Shown here: piece after piece, positions 6,511-13,333 of the stretch
Position numbering within the stretch: the first letter of the stretch is position 1
Layout: each line of letters begins with the position of its first letter
Assembly: GCA_015063335.1 (NCBI GenBank)
Contig: SVUH01000024.1
Location: forward strand, 1-22,904
Length of the DNA stretch: 22,904 nucleotides
Source: Oscillospiraceae bacterium
Lineage (GTDB): Bacteria > Bacillota_A > Clostridia > Oscillospirales > CAG-272
Direction: 5' to 3'
The notes under the pieces: model-generated
The model's database searches: none
Told to the model about the DNA's origin: nothing
Seen by the model: the letters and a program-made list of their open reading frames with translations, nothing else
Position numbers and translations under genes: made by a program

Positions 6511-7692
6511 TTACGAAGCAGACCTTATGCTGAAGTAAACATTATCCTTATCAAACAGCAACTCCATTGGTTCGTTATAGACCACATTTACTGCGTTTAT
6601 ATTATCAATGAATGGTTGTACACATGTGCAGTATTCGTGGGCGAAAAGTTCCATTGTATTCTCCGTCCTCTTTTCGCTAAAGCCCTGTACTTTATCACCG
6701 GCTTCAATTAAGTTTTCATCAACCTGACCTTCACTTATCTTTGGAATCTTTGCAATGGTTTTTCCAAGAGCTCTGTTAAGTCCAGCTACACCTTTTAATG
6801 CGTAAGCTTCAATAGAAGTTTTAGAGTCGTCCTCAATCATTTGATAACACTTGGTATGCAAGTCATGGTACTGACCAGCGTACAGTTGTATCTTTTGCGA
6901 TATCGCATCCAAATAACCAGCATCAAAGTTTTCAAGTAGCATGACTTCAAGAAAGGACGAGAAGGAGAAAATGTACATTGCGAGCTCGTAATCTTTGAAT
7001 TCATACTGCACTTTCTGAATCTTTGATTTAACATCACGGTCGCTATGTAGGAATCCTTTTTTGCTCACTTTCTTGTCGATCTGATCCCTACAGAAAATTA
7101 TACTTTGCTCGGCATCTCGCTTTATTTCTTGAACTTGAATATGTTTATTGTTTTTATATTTTTCGTTATCCCAATTAAACTTATATTCGTCAAGTATCTC
7201 TTGTAGTACTACAATGTTACCTTTTAATACGGCTTTTTCCTTAAGCTGTAAAAACTCAATGATATCTTTTGAAGCTTCTTCGATTTGACCGAGCTTTTTT
7301 GTTACAGCGGAAATAGCAACAGCCATAAGCATGACTGCAGGGTTAATAGAAGCGACAGTACCTGCTGCTGAAGCCCCTGCTTCAACAAAACGAGCACGAC
7401 CAACGATTTTACCACCTGCATTCGTAATATTACCAACAGAATTAACCGTTCCGTGTACCCCGTTCGGAATTATCATTTTATATAACTTTTCGCCCACACC
7501 AGAGCTCGAAGCATTTTGTATTACATTCTGAAATGCTGGTGCAATTGATGCAAACGTAGCACCTAAAGCAGAAAGCTCTCCAATGGGTACTTTGGTGTAT
7601 TCTTGCATGGCAACTTCATCCTGTACAATAGGATAGCATTCTATTTGTGTCACTGCCTGAATAATGGCATTCTTCTTTTCTATTTCATCCAT
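6511..7692 (-). CDS. Hypothetical Ala/Gly-rich protein, 393 aa (element 1 cargo)
   Basis: Not recognised. The ATG at 7692 has GGAGGT 8 bases upstream and is preferred over the adjacent GTG. The N-terminal ~150 residues are rich in Ala, Gly and Ser and mildly hydrophobic (IGELSALGATFASIAPAF, GKIVGRARFVEAGASAAG, ASINPAVMLMAVAISAV), with one or two segments that could enter a membrane. Residues 150-260 are charged and probably helical or coiled (KLGQIEEASKDIIEFLQLKEKA), followed by a mixed C-terminal domain. No signal peptide and no catalytic motif that I can name. It is the last gene of the integrase-nuclease-SseB run, 54 bases from the SseB gene, and ends at a terminator. A membrane-perturbing effector of a defence or competition module is possible but is inference only. 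Confidence 0.8.
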   Translation of the reverse strand: MDEIEKKNAIIQAVTQIECYPIVQDEVAMQEYTKVPIGELSALGATFASIAPAFQNVIQNASSSGVGEKLYKMIIPNGVHGTVNSVGNITNAGGKIVGRARFVEAGASAAGTVASINPAVMLMAVAISAVTKKLGQIEEASKDIIEFLQLKEKAVLKGNIVVLQEILDEYKFNWDNEKYKNNKHIQVQEIKRDAEQSIIFCRDQIDKKVSKKGFLHSDRDVKSKIQKVQYEFKDYELAMYIFSFSSFLEVMLLENFDAGYLDAISQKIQLYAGQYHDLHTKCYQMIEDDSKTSIEAYALKGVAGLNRALGKTIAKIPKISEGQVDENLIEAGDKVQGFSEKRTENTMELFAHEYCTCVQPFIDNINAVNVVYNEPMELLFDKDNVYFSIRSAS

Positions 7693-7746
7693 CACTGATG
7701 ACCTCCATATTTTATTTCATTAAAGGTCTTGCATTTTTCGCGAGTG

Positions 7747-8220
7747 CTATTCGTCATCCTCTATATTCGTGGGAAACTGACTAACAATTTCAAACCATTC
7801 CTTTGGTACTACAAACGGCAAAGAAAATGCATTAACAACTATTCCAACGGTTTCCTTTTTACCGTTCGCATATGACATTGCTTCAAAAAAGTGTTTTTCA
7901 ACTTTACTAAAATTGTTTCCGTACTCCCCCATTTCTTCTATACTCGAAAATACTGGGTAAAACTTATCTTCACCATTTTGAAGAATATCGGGTTCAAATT
8001 TCATTACTTCGTCTGTAGTGACAGTATCTCCAACATTGGAGTTTTTGAACTTTTCCGCATCTAAATCACTCATTTGCAGAGTGCCGGGGATCCAAACAAA
8101 GCTATCTCGCAAACAATGTAATACAGCAATAAGGTTTTGTTTGGTTCTATCGTTTTCAAATTGTTCGATCAAAGCCTTTAAGACTCGTCCGCTTTTTAGT
8201 GTTTCTCTTTTAACTCCCAT
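7747..8220 (-). CDS. SseB N-terminal domain protein
   Basis: A 157-aa protein that resembles the SseB N-terminal domain (PF07179) over most of its length. Visible hallmarks are the helix followed by FVWIP (residues 41-45), FYPVFSSIEEM (87-97), the central helix with FFEAM, and VGIVVNAFSLPFVVP (125-139) near the end. The domain is small and its biochemical role is not established; E. coli SseB affects serine sensitivity. Here it sits in a mobile element between a nuclease-like and an unknown gene, a context unlike housekeeping sseB. The ATG at 8220 has AGAGAGGA upstream. It may act as an adaptor or immunity-type partner of its neighbours; that is inference. Confidence 0.75.
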   Translation of the reverse strand: MGVKRETLKSGRVLKALIEQFENDRTKQNLIAVLHCLRDSFVWIPGTLQMSDLDAEKFKNSNVGDTVTTDEVMKFEPDILQNGEDKFYPVFSSIEEMGEYGNNFSKVEKHFFEAMSYANGKKETVGIVVNAFSLPFVVPKEWFEIVSQFPTNIEDDE

Positions 8221-8289
8221 TATATCCTCTCTCTATTTAATGAGCTAATAACTTCTACCTATGTTGCCGTGTTTGTCAACTATAGAGGT

Positions 8290-9297
8290 CTATTTATCTT
8301 GATGTTCTTCAATCCACTTAACGAGATACGGTCTGTCGTTGTTGGTTGATACCTCAAACCATTGAGAACACATATAATATTTTTTTCCTTTTATCGTTAT
8401 AGGGTTAGCATAGTAGCGTACCTTTATGAAGTCACTTCCGTATGGAACAAGTAGCGGAAATTGCAGGTCGAAGTATTTCTTGCTGTAGTCAGAAGTTTGC
8501 AGAGCTGCGATTTCTTCATCAGAAACAGATCCGCTTTCCAAAATGTTTTTGAGAATGGTCTGTGCAATCTTTCCGACCTTGAGTTCCTTATAAGCATCGG
8601 TAGCATAAACCGACTGTGTTTGAGTGTGATTTGTGGAACGCGATTGAGCAGTTGAAGTTCTTTCCACCTTCGGCTTTGCTTGAGCAAACATCGCAAACAG
8701 TTGATACGCACGCATAAATAATTCGCTCGTATCTGCCACATCCTCACTCACCATTAGGATTGGTTGTAAAATCTTTTCTTCAAACTCGTCGTTACAGATT
8801 ACTCTGATGTTAAACGCAAATCCCTTGGCAGTAAAGAACGTATTAAGATACTGAATCAGAGGTTCGATATCATTAAGGACTGCTTTGTTAATCTTGGGAG
8901 AGGCAAATACGATGTCACCGTCTTTTGCACCCAAATATCCATAGAGGCAGAAAGCAGTACGTACACTCTTGGATACGACCTTCAGCACCGTTTCTTCTCT
9001 TGTTCCATAATTTAGTCCCGCTTCGTGAAAGGCAACGTCAACCGCATAGTATGTTGCGTTACCATTCTGCATATTGATACCCAGCACATCGCACTCGCCT
9101 TGTTGGATGATCTGAGAGAGCGAGGAGTTTTTCTTGAACACCTTATAATTATATGTTTGCTCAAAATATGTATCTAATTCCTGAAGCATTGCTTCAATTT
9201 CATCTCCATGTTGAAAATCCCATTGAGATGATACTTTCCAGTTGGTTTGAACGATTTGACACTCTTTCACATGACGAAAAGCATGTGTTCTTTGCAT
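8290..9297 (-). CDS. Possible PD-(D/E)XK-like protein coupled to the integrase
   Basis: 335 aa. The N-terminal 200 residues look like an alpha/beta domain: GECDVLGINM (67-76) followed by YYAVDVAFHEAGLNYG (83-98) and DIVFASPKI (128-136). The Asp70...Asp87-x4-Glu92 spacing recalls a degenerate PD-(D/E)XK nuclease core, but the usual E-x-K is absent, so catalysis is uncertain. A Ser/Thr/Gln-rich linker (about 211-230) leads to a C-terminal domain with VGKIAQTILKNILESG, YSKKYF, KKYYMCSQWFEV and NDRPYLVKW, a layout I associate from memory with domains appended to nuclease-like proteins. The ATG directly follows the integrase stop (TGAATG) and no Shine-Dalgarno is visible, so translation probably depends on reinitiation from the integrase. 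An internal ATG start is the alternative. Confidence 0.7.
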   Translation of the reverse strand: MQRTHAFRHVKECQIVQTNWKVSSQWDFQHGDEIEAMLQELDTYFEQTYNYKVFKKNSSLSQIIQQGECDVLGINMQNGNATYYAVDVAFHEAGLNYGTREETVLKVVSKSVRTAFCLYGYLGAKDGDIVFASPKINKAVLNDIEPLIQYLNTFFTAKGFAFNIRVICNDEFEEKILQPILMVSEDVADTSELFMRAYQLFAMFAQAKPKVERTSTAQSRSTNHTQTQSVYATDAYKELKVGKIAQTILKNILESGSVSDEEIAALQTSDYSKKYFDLQFPLLVPYGSDFIKVRYYANPITIKGKKYYMCSQWFEVSTNNDRPYLVKWIEEHQDK

Positions 9298-10161
9298 TCA
9301 AAAAGCGACATAACAAGAGTTATGTATGATAAGCCTCATATGCTCCATCTTGCGCTTGTGTTCTGCGCCTGTTGTCACGATATAAATGCGTGTCGTATTG
9401 ATGCTTGCGTGTCCGAGTATATCTGCGAGCTTGGCAATATCCTTTTCCAGACGATAAAAGGTACGGGCGAAGAGATGGCGCAGATTGTGAGGAAAGACCT
9501 TGCTCGGCGATACATTTGCCTGCTCGCACAGAGCCTTCATTTCCTTCCAAATGCTATGCCTGTTTACAGGCTTCCCACCCCTTGTAACGAATACCGTTCC
9601 CATACTAATTCCCTGCGCCTTCACGTAACGGAGCAGTTTTTTCTTTAGCTCTGGAACGATAAACACACGTCTATTCTTGCCTTTGCAGTTTACGATAGCC
9701 TCACCGCTGTGTAAAGCCTCCACGGTGATATATTGCAGTTCACTCACACGGATCCCCGTGCCACAGATCGTCTGAATTATAAGATTAAGACGTTCGTTGT
9801 GCTTGGCGTTTGCCGCCTCAAGTAATCGAATATACTCCGCACGTGTAAGCTCTTTTTCCTCCGAACAGTAGACTTCTCTTTGCATTTTGAACTGCTTGAC
9901 GCACAGATCGTGCCATCCGCAGAAGCGAAGAAAGCAATTCATTGCAGCGATCATAGAATTAGCGCTTGACACAGCGTAAGTCTCACCAAGCTTACTCTTA
10001 TAATCCAATACCGTTTGCTTGGTTATTTCGTTTTTCCCGATATGCGATATAAAGAATCTGACGTCCCGCATATATTTTTCAATCGTTGCCGCGCTCCTTT
10101 CCTCGTTTCTCAAATGGAATTCAAATTCCTGCATTTGTTTCGGTTCTAAAATCCTTTTCAT
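9298..10161 (-). CDS. Tyrosine recombinase / integrase of element 1
   Basis: 287 aa, XerC/D-like size: an N-terminal SAM-like core-binding domain (about 10-90, YMRDVRFFISHIG) and a catalytic domain. Catalytic residues are all present: Arg138 in GTGIRVSEL, Lys160 in NCKGKNRR, His225 and Arg228 in HNLRHLFA, His251 in LGHASINTT and the nucleophile Tyr260 in RIYI. There is no separate arm-binding domain. It presumably catalyses integration and excision at the tRNA-Pro site bounded by the 51-bp repeats. The ATG at 10161 has AAGGAG upstream. Downstream genes follow without a terminator and the next gene begins directly after its stop. A decayed copy of its first codons and promoter region occurs at 16961-17233, evidence that a sister element used the same locus. 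Confidence 0.92.
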   Translation of the reverse strand: MKRILEPKQMQEFEFHLRNEERSAATIEKYMRDVRFFISHIGKNEITKQTVLDYKSKLGETYAVSSANSMIAAMNCFLRFCGWHDLCVKQFKMQREVYCSEEKELTRAEYIRLLEAANAKHNERLNLIIQTICGTGIRVSELQYITVEALHSGEAIVNCKGKNRRVFIVPELKKKLLRYVKAQGISMGTVFVTRGGKPVNRHSIWKEMKALCEQANVSPSKVFPHNLRHLFARTFYRLEKDIAKLADILGHASINTTRIYIVTTGAEHKRKMEHMRLIIHNSCYVAF

Positions 10162-10184
10162 AAAATACTCTCCTTGCGTTAGGT

Positions 10185-10207
10185 TTTGGTATTATTATTT
10201 TACCAAA
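10185..10207 (-). promoter_or_regulatory. Inverted repeat in the integrase promoter region
   Basis: TTTGGTA (10185-10191) and TACCAAA (10201-10207) face each other across 9 bases. On the minus strand the right half overlaps TGGTAAAAT, a plausible extended -10 for the integrase. The inverted repeat is conserved in the relic copy at 17034-17056 although the surroundings have diverged, suggesting an operator, perhaps for the nearby XRE protein. No convincing -35 is visible. Confidence 0.5.
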
Positions 10208-10342
10208 TAATTGCGAATAATTCCTAAACCGCAGATACAGACAGAGTTTTATACCACAACTTATATTTTATAACGAATGAAGATAAAAAGGAATAAACGA
10301 TAAAGCAACAGTTGTACGACAGTGCAATTTTTTACAAAAAAT

Positions 10343-10379
10343 AACGGTATGCAACTCAAAACGAGTGCATTCCGCCGTT
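10343..10379 (-). terminator. Terminator of the XRE regulator gene
   Basis: On the minus strand CGGAATGCACTC and GAGTTGCATACCG pair around GTTTT with an A-A mismatch and a T bulge, followed by TTATTTTTTG. It separates the XRE gene from the integrase, making them independent units. A degraded version is found in the relic at about 17192-17230. Confidence 0.7.
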
Positions 10380-10392
10380 TGTTTATGTGGTA

Positions 10393-10737
10393 TTATTTGG
10401 TTGTTAGTCTGCTTATAATTCGCAAAATTTCTACCACGTCTCTTTGCTTTTGAGCAGTCAGAGTTCTTAATGCTTCTTCTACCGCTTCTCTGATGATGGA
10501 CGTTTTATCTCTGCAAGCCTTTGCTATAATTTCACTTGACGGAACGTTTAGTGCCTCTGTAATTCTTGCCAAAGTATAAGCACTGATATTCTTGTGTCCA
10601 CACTCTATCTTGCTAATATATGTTATCGATAAATCTGCCTTTTCGGCAAGCTCCGCTTGACTCATATTTTGCCGTTTGCGAGCTGTACATATTTCTTTTC
10701 CGAGCTTTCGTAAAAATTCACGTTGAGAAGATTCCAT
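10393..10737 (-). CDS. XRE-family helix-turn-helix regulator
   Basis: 114 aa. Residues about 10-65 form a Cro/CI-type HTH: LGKEICTARKRQNMSQAELAE, then DLSITYISKIECG and ISAYTLARITEALNV. The C-terminal 45 residues are helical and end in QKQRDVVEILRIISRL, probably for dimerisation. It lies between the integrase, transcribed in the same direction, and the divergent three-gene cassette, so it is well placed to control both. The ATG at 10737 has AGAGGT 9 bases upstream. It is the likely maintenance repressor of element 1; the candidate operators are the inverted repeat at 10185-10207 and the divergent promoter region. Confidence 0.9.
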   Translation of the reverse strand: MESSQREFLRKLGKEICTARKRQNMSQAELAEKADLSITYISKIECGHKNISAYTLARITEALNVPSSEIIAKACRDKTSIIREAVEEALRTLTAQKQRDVVEILRIISRLTTK

Positions 10738-10845
10738 CTTATACCTCTGATTTTCTGTTCATGCTAATCGTCCTTTGGGGATTATAAATACAATATCACA
10801 ATTTATGCGGAAAGTCCAGATAACTTTTTGTTAAATCGAAAACTG

Positions 10846-10875
10846 TTTTTCTTTGAATAGTGACTCAAATTTTGA
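10846..10875 (+). repeat. Direct repeat, left copy, flanking the small-gene cassette
   Basis: TTTTTCTTTGAATAGTGACT and the following ten bases match 11766-11795 at 26 of 30 positions. The right copy is part of the cassette terminator. The left copy lacks the pairing half and terminates nothing visible. It lies in the 246-bp divergent region 10738-10983. Confidence 0.65.
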
Positions 10876-10911
10876 ACTTCAAAAATCTGTGCGCATATAT
10901 TGATTTCCTAC

Positions 10912-10940
10912 TTGAATTATTCACAAAATCGTGGTATAAT
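10912..10940 (+). promoter_or_regulatory. Promoter of the three-gene cassette
   Basis: -35 TTGAAT (10912-10917), 17-base spacer, extended -10 TGGTATAAT ending at 10940; 43 bases before the first ATG. Confidence 0.8.
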
Positions 10941-10983
10941 GTATATGATGGTGAAATAGTATCATTTTGAAAGGAGCAACACG

Positions 10984-11262
10984 ATGGCTGAACAATCGAA
11001 AGCGTATTTAAGTAGCAACGGTGAGTACACGACCTTCACCTTCGGCGGTCGTACTCTCACTTTCCTTACCAGCAAAAGCCTTGAACGCTACACAAGCATC
11101 AAAGAATGGGATAACGGCTACCTCGTGGTTATGGCGAAGTATTCGACACGACCGACAGAAGAGGAAGAATATATCGACCTTATCCCTATTCTTGAAAACC
11201 TTTATATGAACGCTGAGGCGTTCCTGAATCCAATTCAACAGGTGGAGGTGCGTTATGCCTGA
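10984..11262 (+). CDS. Small hypothetical protein, 92 aa (cassette gene 1)
   Basis: AAGGAG lies 7 bases before the ATG and a strong promoter precedes it. The protein is acidic and soluble, with an apparent beta-rich first half (EYTTFTFGGRTLTFLTSKSLERYTS, then WDNGYLVVMAKYS) and a helical second half (EEYIDLIPILENLYMNAEAFL). I cannot name a family with confidence, though the composition suggests a conserved small domain rather than a random frame. Its stop overlaps the start of the next gene by 8 bases, indicating translational coupling and a fixed stoichiometry with it. Function unknown; see the cassette finding. Confidence 0.8.
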   Translation: MAEQSKAYLSSNGEYTTFTFGGRTLTFLTSKSLERYTSIKEWDNGYLVVMAKYSTRPTEEEEYIDLIPILENLYMNAEAFLNPIQQVEVRYA

Positions 11263-11491
11263 AGAGAAAATCAAGAAAATCGCTGACAGCGCCGATATGG
11301 TCGTCGGCGGATATGCGTTTACAAAAAAAGACGGCAAAATCGCCGTGCTGAATATCAACAATCCCGAATACGCCATGGTGCTTTCCATTGAAGGAAAGCT
11401 GCTTGAAACAAACATGGAGCCTGTCGAGCAGGCACTTGTTATGAGAATTTGGGGAAAGAATTCCTCTTTGATGGAGGACGACAATGCCTAA
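11255..11491 (+). CDS. Small hypothetical protein, 78 aa (cassette gene 2)
   Basis: The ATG at 11255 lies inside the end of gene 1 (8-base overlap) and has GGTGGAGG just upstream. The product begins with a short helix (EEKIKKIADSADMVV), continues with a beta-rich part (GGYAFTKKDGKIAVLNI, YAMVLSIEGKLLETNM) and ends in an acidic tail. It has no membrane segment, no cysteine and no motif that I can identify. It overlaps gene 3 by 8 bases. The three genes therefore form one tightly coupled operon. Confidence 0.8.
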   Translation: MPEEKIKKIADSADMVVGGYAFTKKDGKIAVLNINNPEYAMVLSIEGKLLETNMEPVEQALVMRIWGKNSSLMEDDNA

Positions 11492-11765
11492 ATATTATCA
11501 GTATCAGATTGCCGGTTACTATCTTTATTACACCTCGCACTGCATTATCGAATGTATGCACGTTCATGCAAGCGATAAGAAGCTGACCGAGGGCGGCTCG
11601 GCAAAATTCTTCGTTAATAGCGACGGTTCTACCGTCGTGCAGAACCGCGGCGTTCTCTCGGATATTGAAATCAATAAGATTCAGAAGTTCATCAAGATCA
11701 ACTACCTCGAGATGTTTGAGAAGTGGTCTATGGATAGCAACAAAGGCTTTTTCGATCAGCAGTAA
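11484..11765 (+). CDS. DUF4160-like small protein, 93 aa (cassette gene 3)
   Basis: The ATG at 11484 overlaps gene 2 and has GGAGG 6 bases upstream. The order of features fits DUF4160: an aromatic N-terminus (YYQYQIAGYYLYYTS), ECMHVHASD (in place of the usual HxPPHFHV-like motif), AKFFVNSDGST, then GVLSDIEINKIQKFIKINYLEMFEKW, the family's typical C-terminal helix ending in a Trp. DUF4160 proteins are often encoded next to another small protein (DUF2442) and are sometimes described as toxin-antitoxin-like, without established function. Here the partners are the two preceding genes, which do not look like DUF2442. It ends directly before a terminator. Confidence 0.75.
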   Translation: MPKYYQYQIAGYYLYYTSHCIIECMHVHASDKKLTEGGSAKFFVNSDGSTVVQNRGVLSDIEINKIQKFIKINYLEMFEKWSMDSNKGFFDQQ

Positions 11766-11795
11766 TTTTTCTTTGATTGGTGACTCAGTTTTTGA
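11766..11795 (+). repeat. Direct repeat, right copy, flanking the small-gene cassette
   Basis: 26 of 30 bases match 10846-10875. It begins one base after the cassette's last stop codon and supplies the 5' arm of the terminator at 11778-11802. Confidence 0.65.
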
Positions 11796-11812
11796 GTCAC
11801 CATTCTTTCTTC
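11778..11812 (+). terminator. Terminator of the three-gene cassette
   Basis: TGGTGACTCA (11778-11787) pairs with TGAGTCACCA (11793-11802), followed by TTCTTTCTTCC. Beyond it, 11813-11981 holds no gene that I can support. Confidence 0.82.
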
Positions 11813-11981
11813 CCTATCCTTTTGCGACTGCTCCACCCAAGCACTTTTGACCCCATTCTTGACCATAGACCGACTTGGAAGCGATGGAAACAACGAAGTT
11901 AAGAGTGGTACAAAGCATTTGAAACGGAGCATAAACCACTATATATTGTGTTTTCAGAGATAAAATGTACTATATTTTGCA

Positions 11982-12032
11982 CTTGGGGTGGTAGAGGCCG
12001 CAAGTTCAAGTCTTGTCACTCAGACCAAAATC
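11982..12032 (+). repeat. Shared att site between elements 1 and 2
   Basis: Exact 51-base copy of 6248-6298. It has no D arm or 5' acceptor strand before it, so it is not a functional tRNA. It serves as attR of element 1 and attL of element 2. The intergenic stretch 11766-12380 consists of the terminator, this site and the left end of element 2, including CACTATATTTAGTG (12077-12090) and the arm-type repeat at 12136-12157. Confidence 0.92.
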
Positions 12033-12135
12033 CGCGCGAGCGGAACACAATAGGTTGATTAAATCAATCGTATTATCACTATATTTAGTGGTTTTATGGT
12101 TATTTAGTCAACCTTTTTTCTTTTCTCTTTTAGAC

Positions 12136-12157
12136 GAGTTGCAAAAAAAGTTGCAAA
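12136..12157 (+). repeat. Left arm-type repeat of element 2
   Basis: GAGTTGCAAAAAAAGTTGCA continuing to 12157: two GTTGCAAA units 12 bases apart. The right-end counterpart is at 16789-16809. It begins 104 bases after the att core. The position and direct orientation fit arm-type integrase binding sites of the Tn916 kind. Confidence 0.6.
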
Positions 12158-12380
12158 ACCCCTTATTAAAGATATAAGTGACAAACTTTTTTGCAGATTT
12201 TGCCCGAAATCCTAACGCATTTTCAAAAGGCACGGTTCTAAAATAGAAAAATAGTCCCCTTATCTTGATTGATTTTTGAAACATTCCTTAAAGACTTTTT
12301 ATAAGTTCCGCAAAGGAGGGAGAAGAAAAAACGCCCTCAAAAAATACGTCTTTTGACGTGGAATGAAAGGAATTTAGTCT

Positions 12381-13101
12381 ATGAAAACAAACAATCAAGT
12401 CACATCACAAACCGCGCGTGAACGCATCGAACGCAACATAGTAAGAGACAGAAAGACGGGGCATTATCTTGTCACAAAATATTGCGGTTACGGCATTGAC
12501 AAAGGACGAAGTTCAAGCCTTAATGCAAGCAATAGACGATTGCCAAGACAAACGCCTAAAAGTTATTGTTTGTCTCGGTGCGCTACAAGGTATGCGCAGA
12601 GGTGAAATTTTAGGGTTGAAATGGGAAGATATAACTACGGGGGCAGACGGTTCAAGAATATCTATACAACGGGAGAGAGTACCCGTAATAGGAGCAACAA
12701 TCATTGAAAAAAGTCCTAAAACAAAAAACAGTCGCAGAACAATTCCCTTGCAACCTCAAACACAACGAGCGTTGGAAGAATATCGCTCAACACAAGCAGA
12801 ATTAGGAATTACGGGAGAATACATAGTGTTGTCAAACAAAGGCTCTCCCATAAGTCCTACTCATATAAACAATATGTTCAATAGATTTCTCAAACAAGCA
12901 GGATTGCAACACATACGGCTGCACGACCTACGGCATACTTGTTGCACACTATTGATTGAACACAATGCGGGTTTTCCCGTAGTATCAAAATATTTAGGTC
13001 ACTCATCATCACGCACTACGGAAAGAGTTTACACGCATTTGCGCGACAGTTTGACAGATAACACGGTAAGCGTATTTGCGGAAATATTCGGTGATAAATA
13101 A
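12381..13101 (+). pseudogene. Integrase of element 2, internally deleted and out of frame
   Basis: An ATG at 12381 with AAAGG 10 bases upstream opens a frame starting MKTNNQVTSQTARERIERN and reaching RKTGHYLVTKYCGYG, typical of the N-terminal arm-binding part of Tn916/phage-type integrases. About 35 codons in, homology passes to another frame (+1), where VTALTKDEVQALM begins a complete catalytic domain: Arg in GMRRGEILGL, Lys in KTKNSRR, HDLRH, LGHSSSRTT and ERVYTH with the nucleophile Tyr. The roughly 100-residue core-binding domain is missing between them. The catalytic frame is closed upstream by TAA at 12442-12444; only a TTG at 12469 could start it (210 aa). I read this as a deletion with frameshift. 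A truncated but expressed catalytic protein is less likely. Confidence 0.75.
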
Positions 13102-13150
13102 TCCTCTTTCCCGAAAGACCACTTAAAAACACAAATTCAAAACCGCTCTT

Positions 13151-13162
13151 TATAAGGGAACT
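13151..13162 (+). repeat. TATAAGGGAACT copy of the element 2 dispersed motif
   Basis: Shares TATAAGGGAACT with the copy at 16826-16837 near the right end of the element. Two related copies with GGGGTGTTT are at 14522-14538 and 14664-14680. All lie in non-coding gaps of element 2. Confidence 0.45.
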
Positions 13163-13252
13163 TTGCAAGTGGAAAATAAAATCGTTTGGTAAAATAGGCG
13201 TATACAGACACCGCTACCCGTCCCGATATTCACACCACAACAAGGAAACTAT

Positions 13253-13333
13253 ATGCAAAACACGGGTTGGCGGTACTACGAAAAAAGGGATTTTCCCGAA
13301 AAAAACACAGCAGAAAGGAGAGCGCAAAAATGA
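13253..13333 (+). CDS. 26-codon ORF coupled to the rep-like gene
   Basis: ATG at 13253 with AAGGA 8 bases upstream, 26 codons (MQNTGWRYYEKRDFPEKN...), stop TGA at 13331-13333 overlapping the next ATG as ATGA. The peptide is strongly charged with an aromatic cluster WRYY. The Shine-Dalgarno of the next gene lies inside this ORF, so ribosomes finishing it would affect initiation of the rep-like gene. It may be a leader peptide setting the level of the replication protein, or a small DNA-binding peptide. Too short for family assignment. Confidence 0.5.
   Translation: MQNTGWRYYEKRDFPEKNTAERRAQK

Larger units (their letters stand above)
6294..12027. mobile_element. Integrative element 1 at tRNA-Pro (about 5.7 kb)
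   Basis: Bounded by the 51-bp direct repeats 6248-6298 and 11982-12032. From the left it carries three minus-strand cargo genes (393-aa unknown, SseB-domain, 335-aa nuclease-like), a full tyrosine recombinase, an XRE regulator and a divergent cassette of three small genes. No replication, relaxase, capsid or transfer gene is visible, so it is a minimal integrative element or one that depends on a helper. An 8-mer TTTTGACC occurs 130 bases inside each end (6428-6435 and 11845-11852), possibly a recombinase or accessory-factor site, though such a short match may be chance. Base composition is more AT-rich than the left-hand chromosomal genes. Exact crossover points within the repeat cannot be determined. 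Confidence 0.85.

Noticed and set aside
11982..12027. Second tRNA-Pro gene
   Set aside because: Only the anticodon loop to CCA half is present; there is no D arm or 5' acceptor strand, so it is an attachment-site duplicate.
12381..12605. Independent 74-aa gene
   Set aside because: After about 38 codons the frame turns into an out-of-frame reading of the integrase catalytic domain; better explained as one broken integrase.
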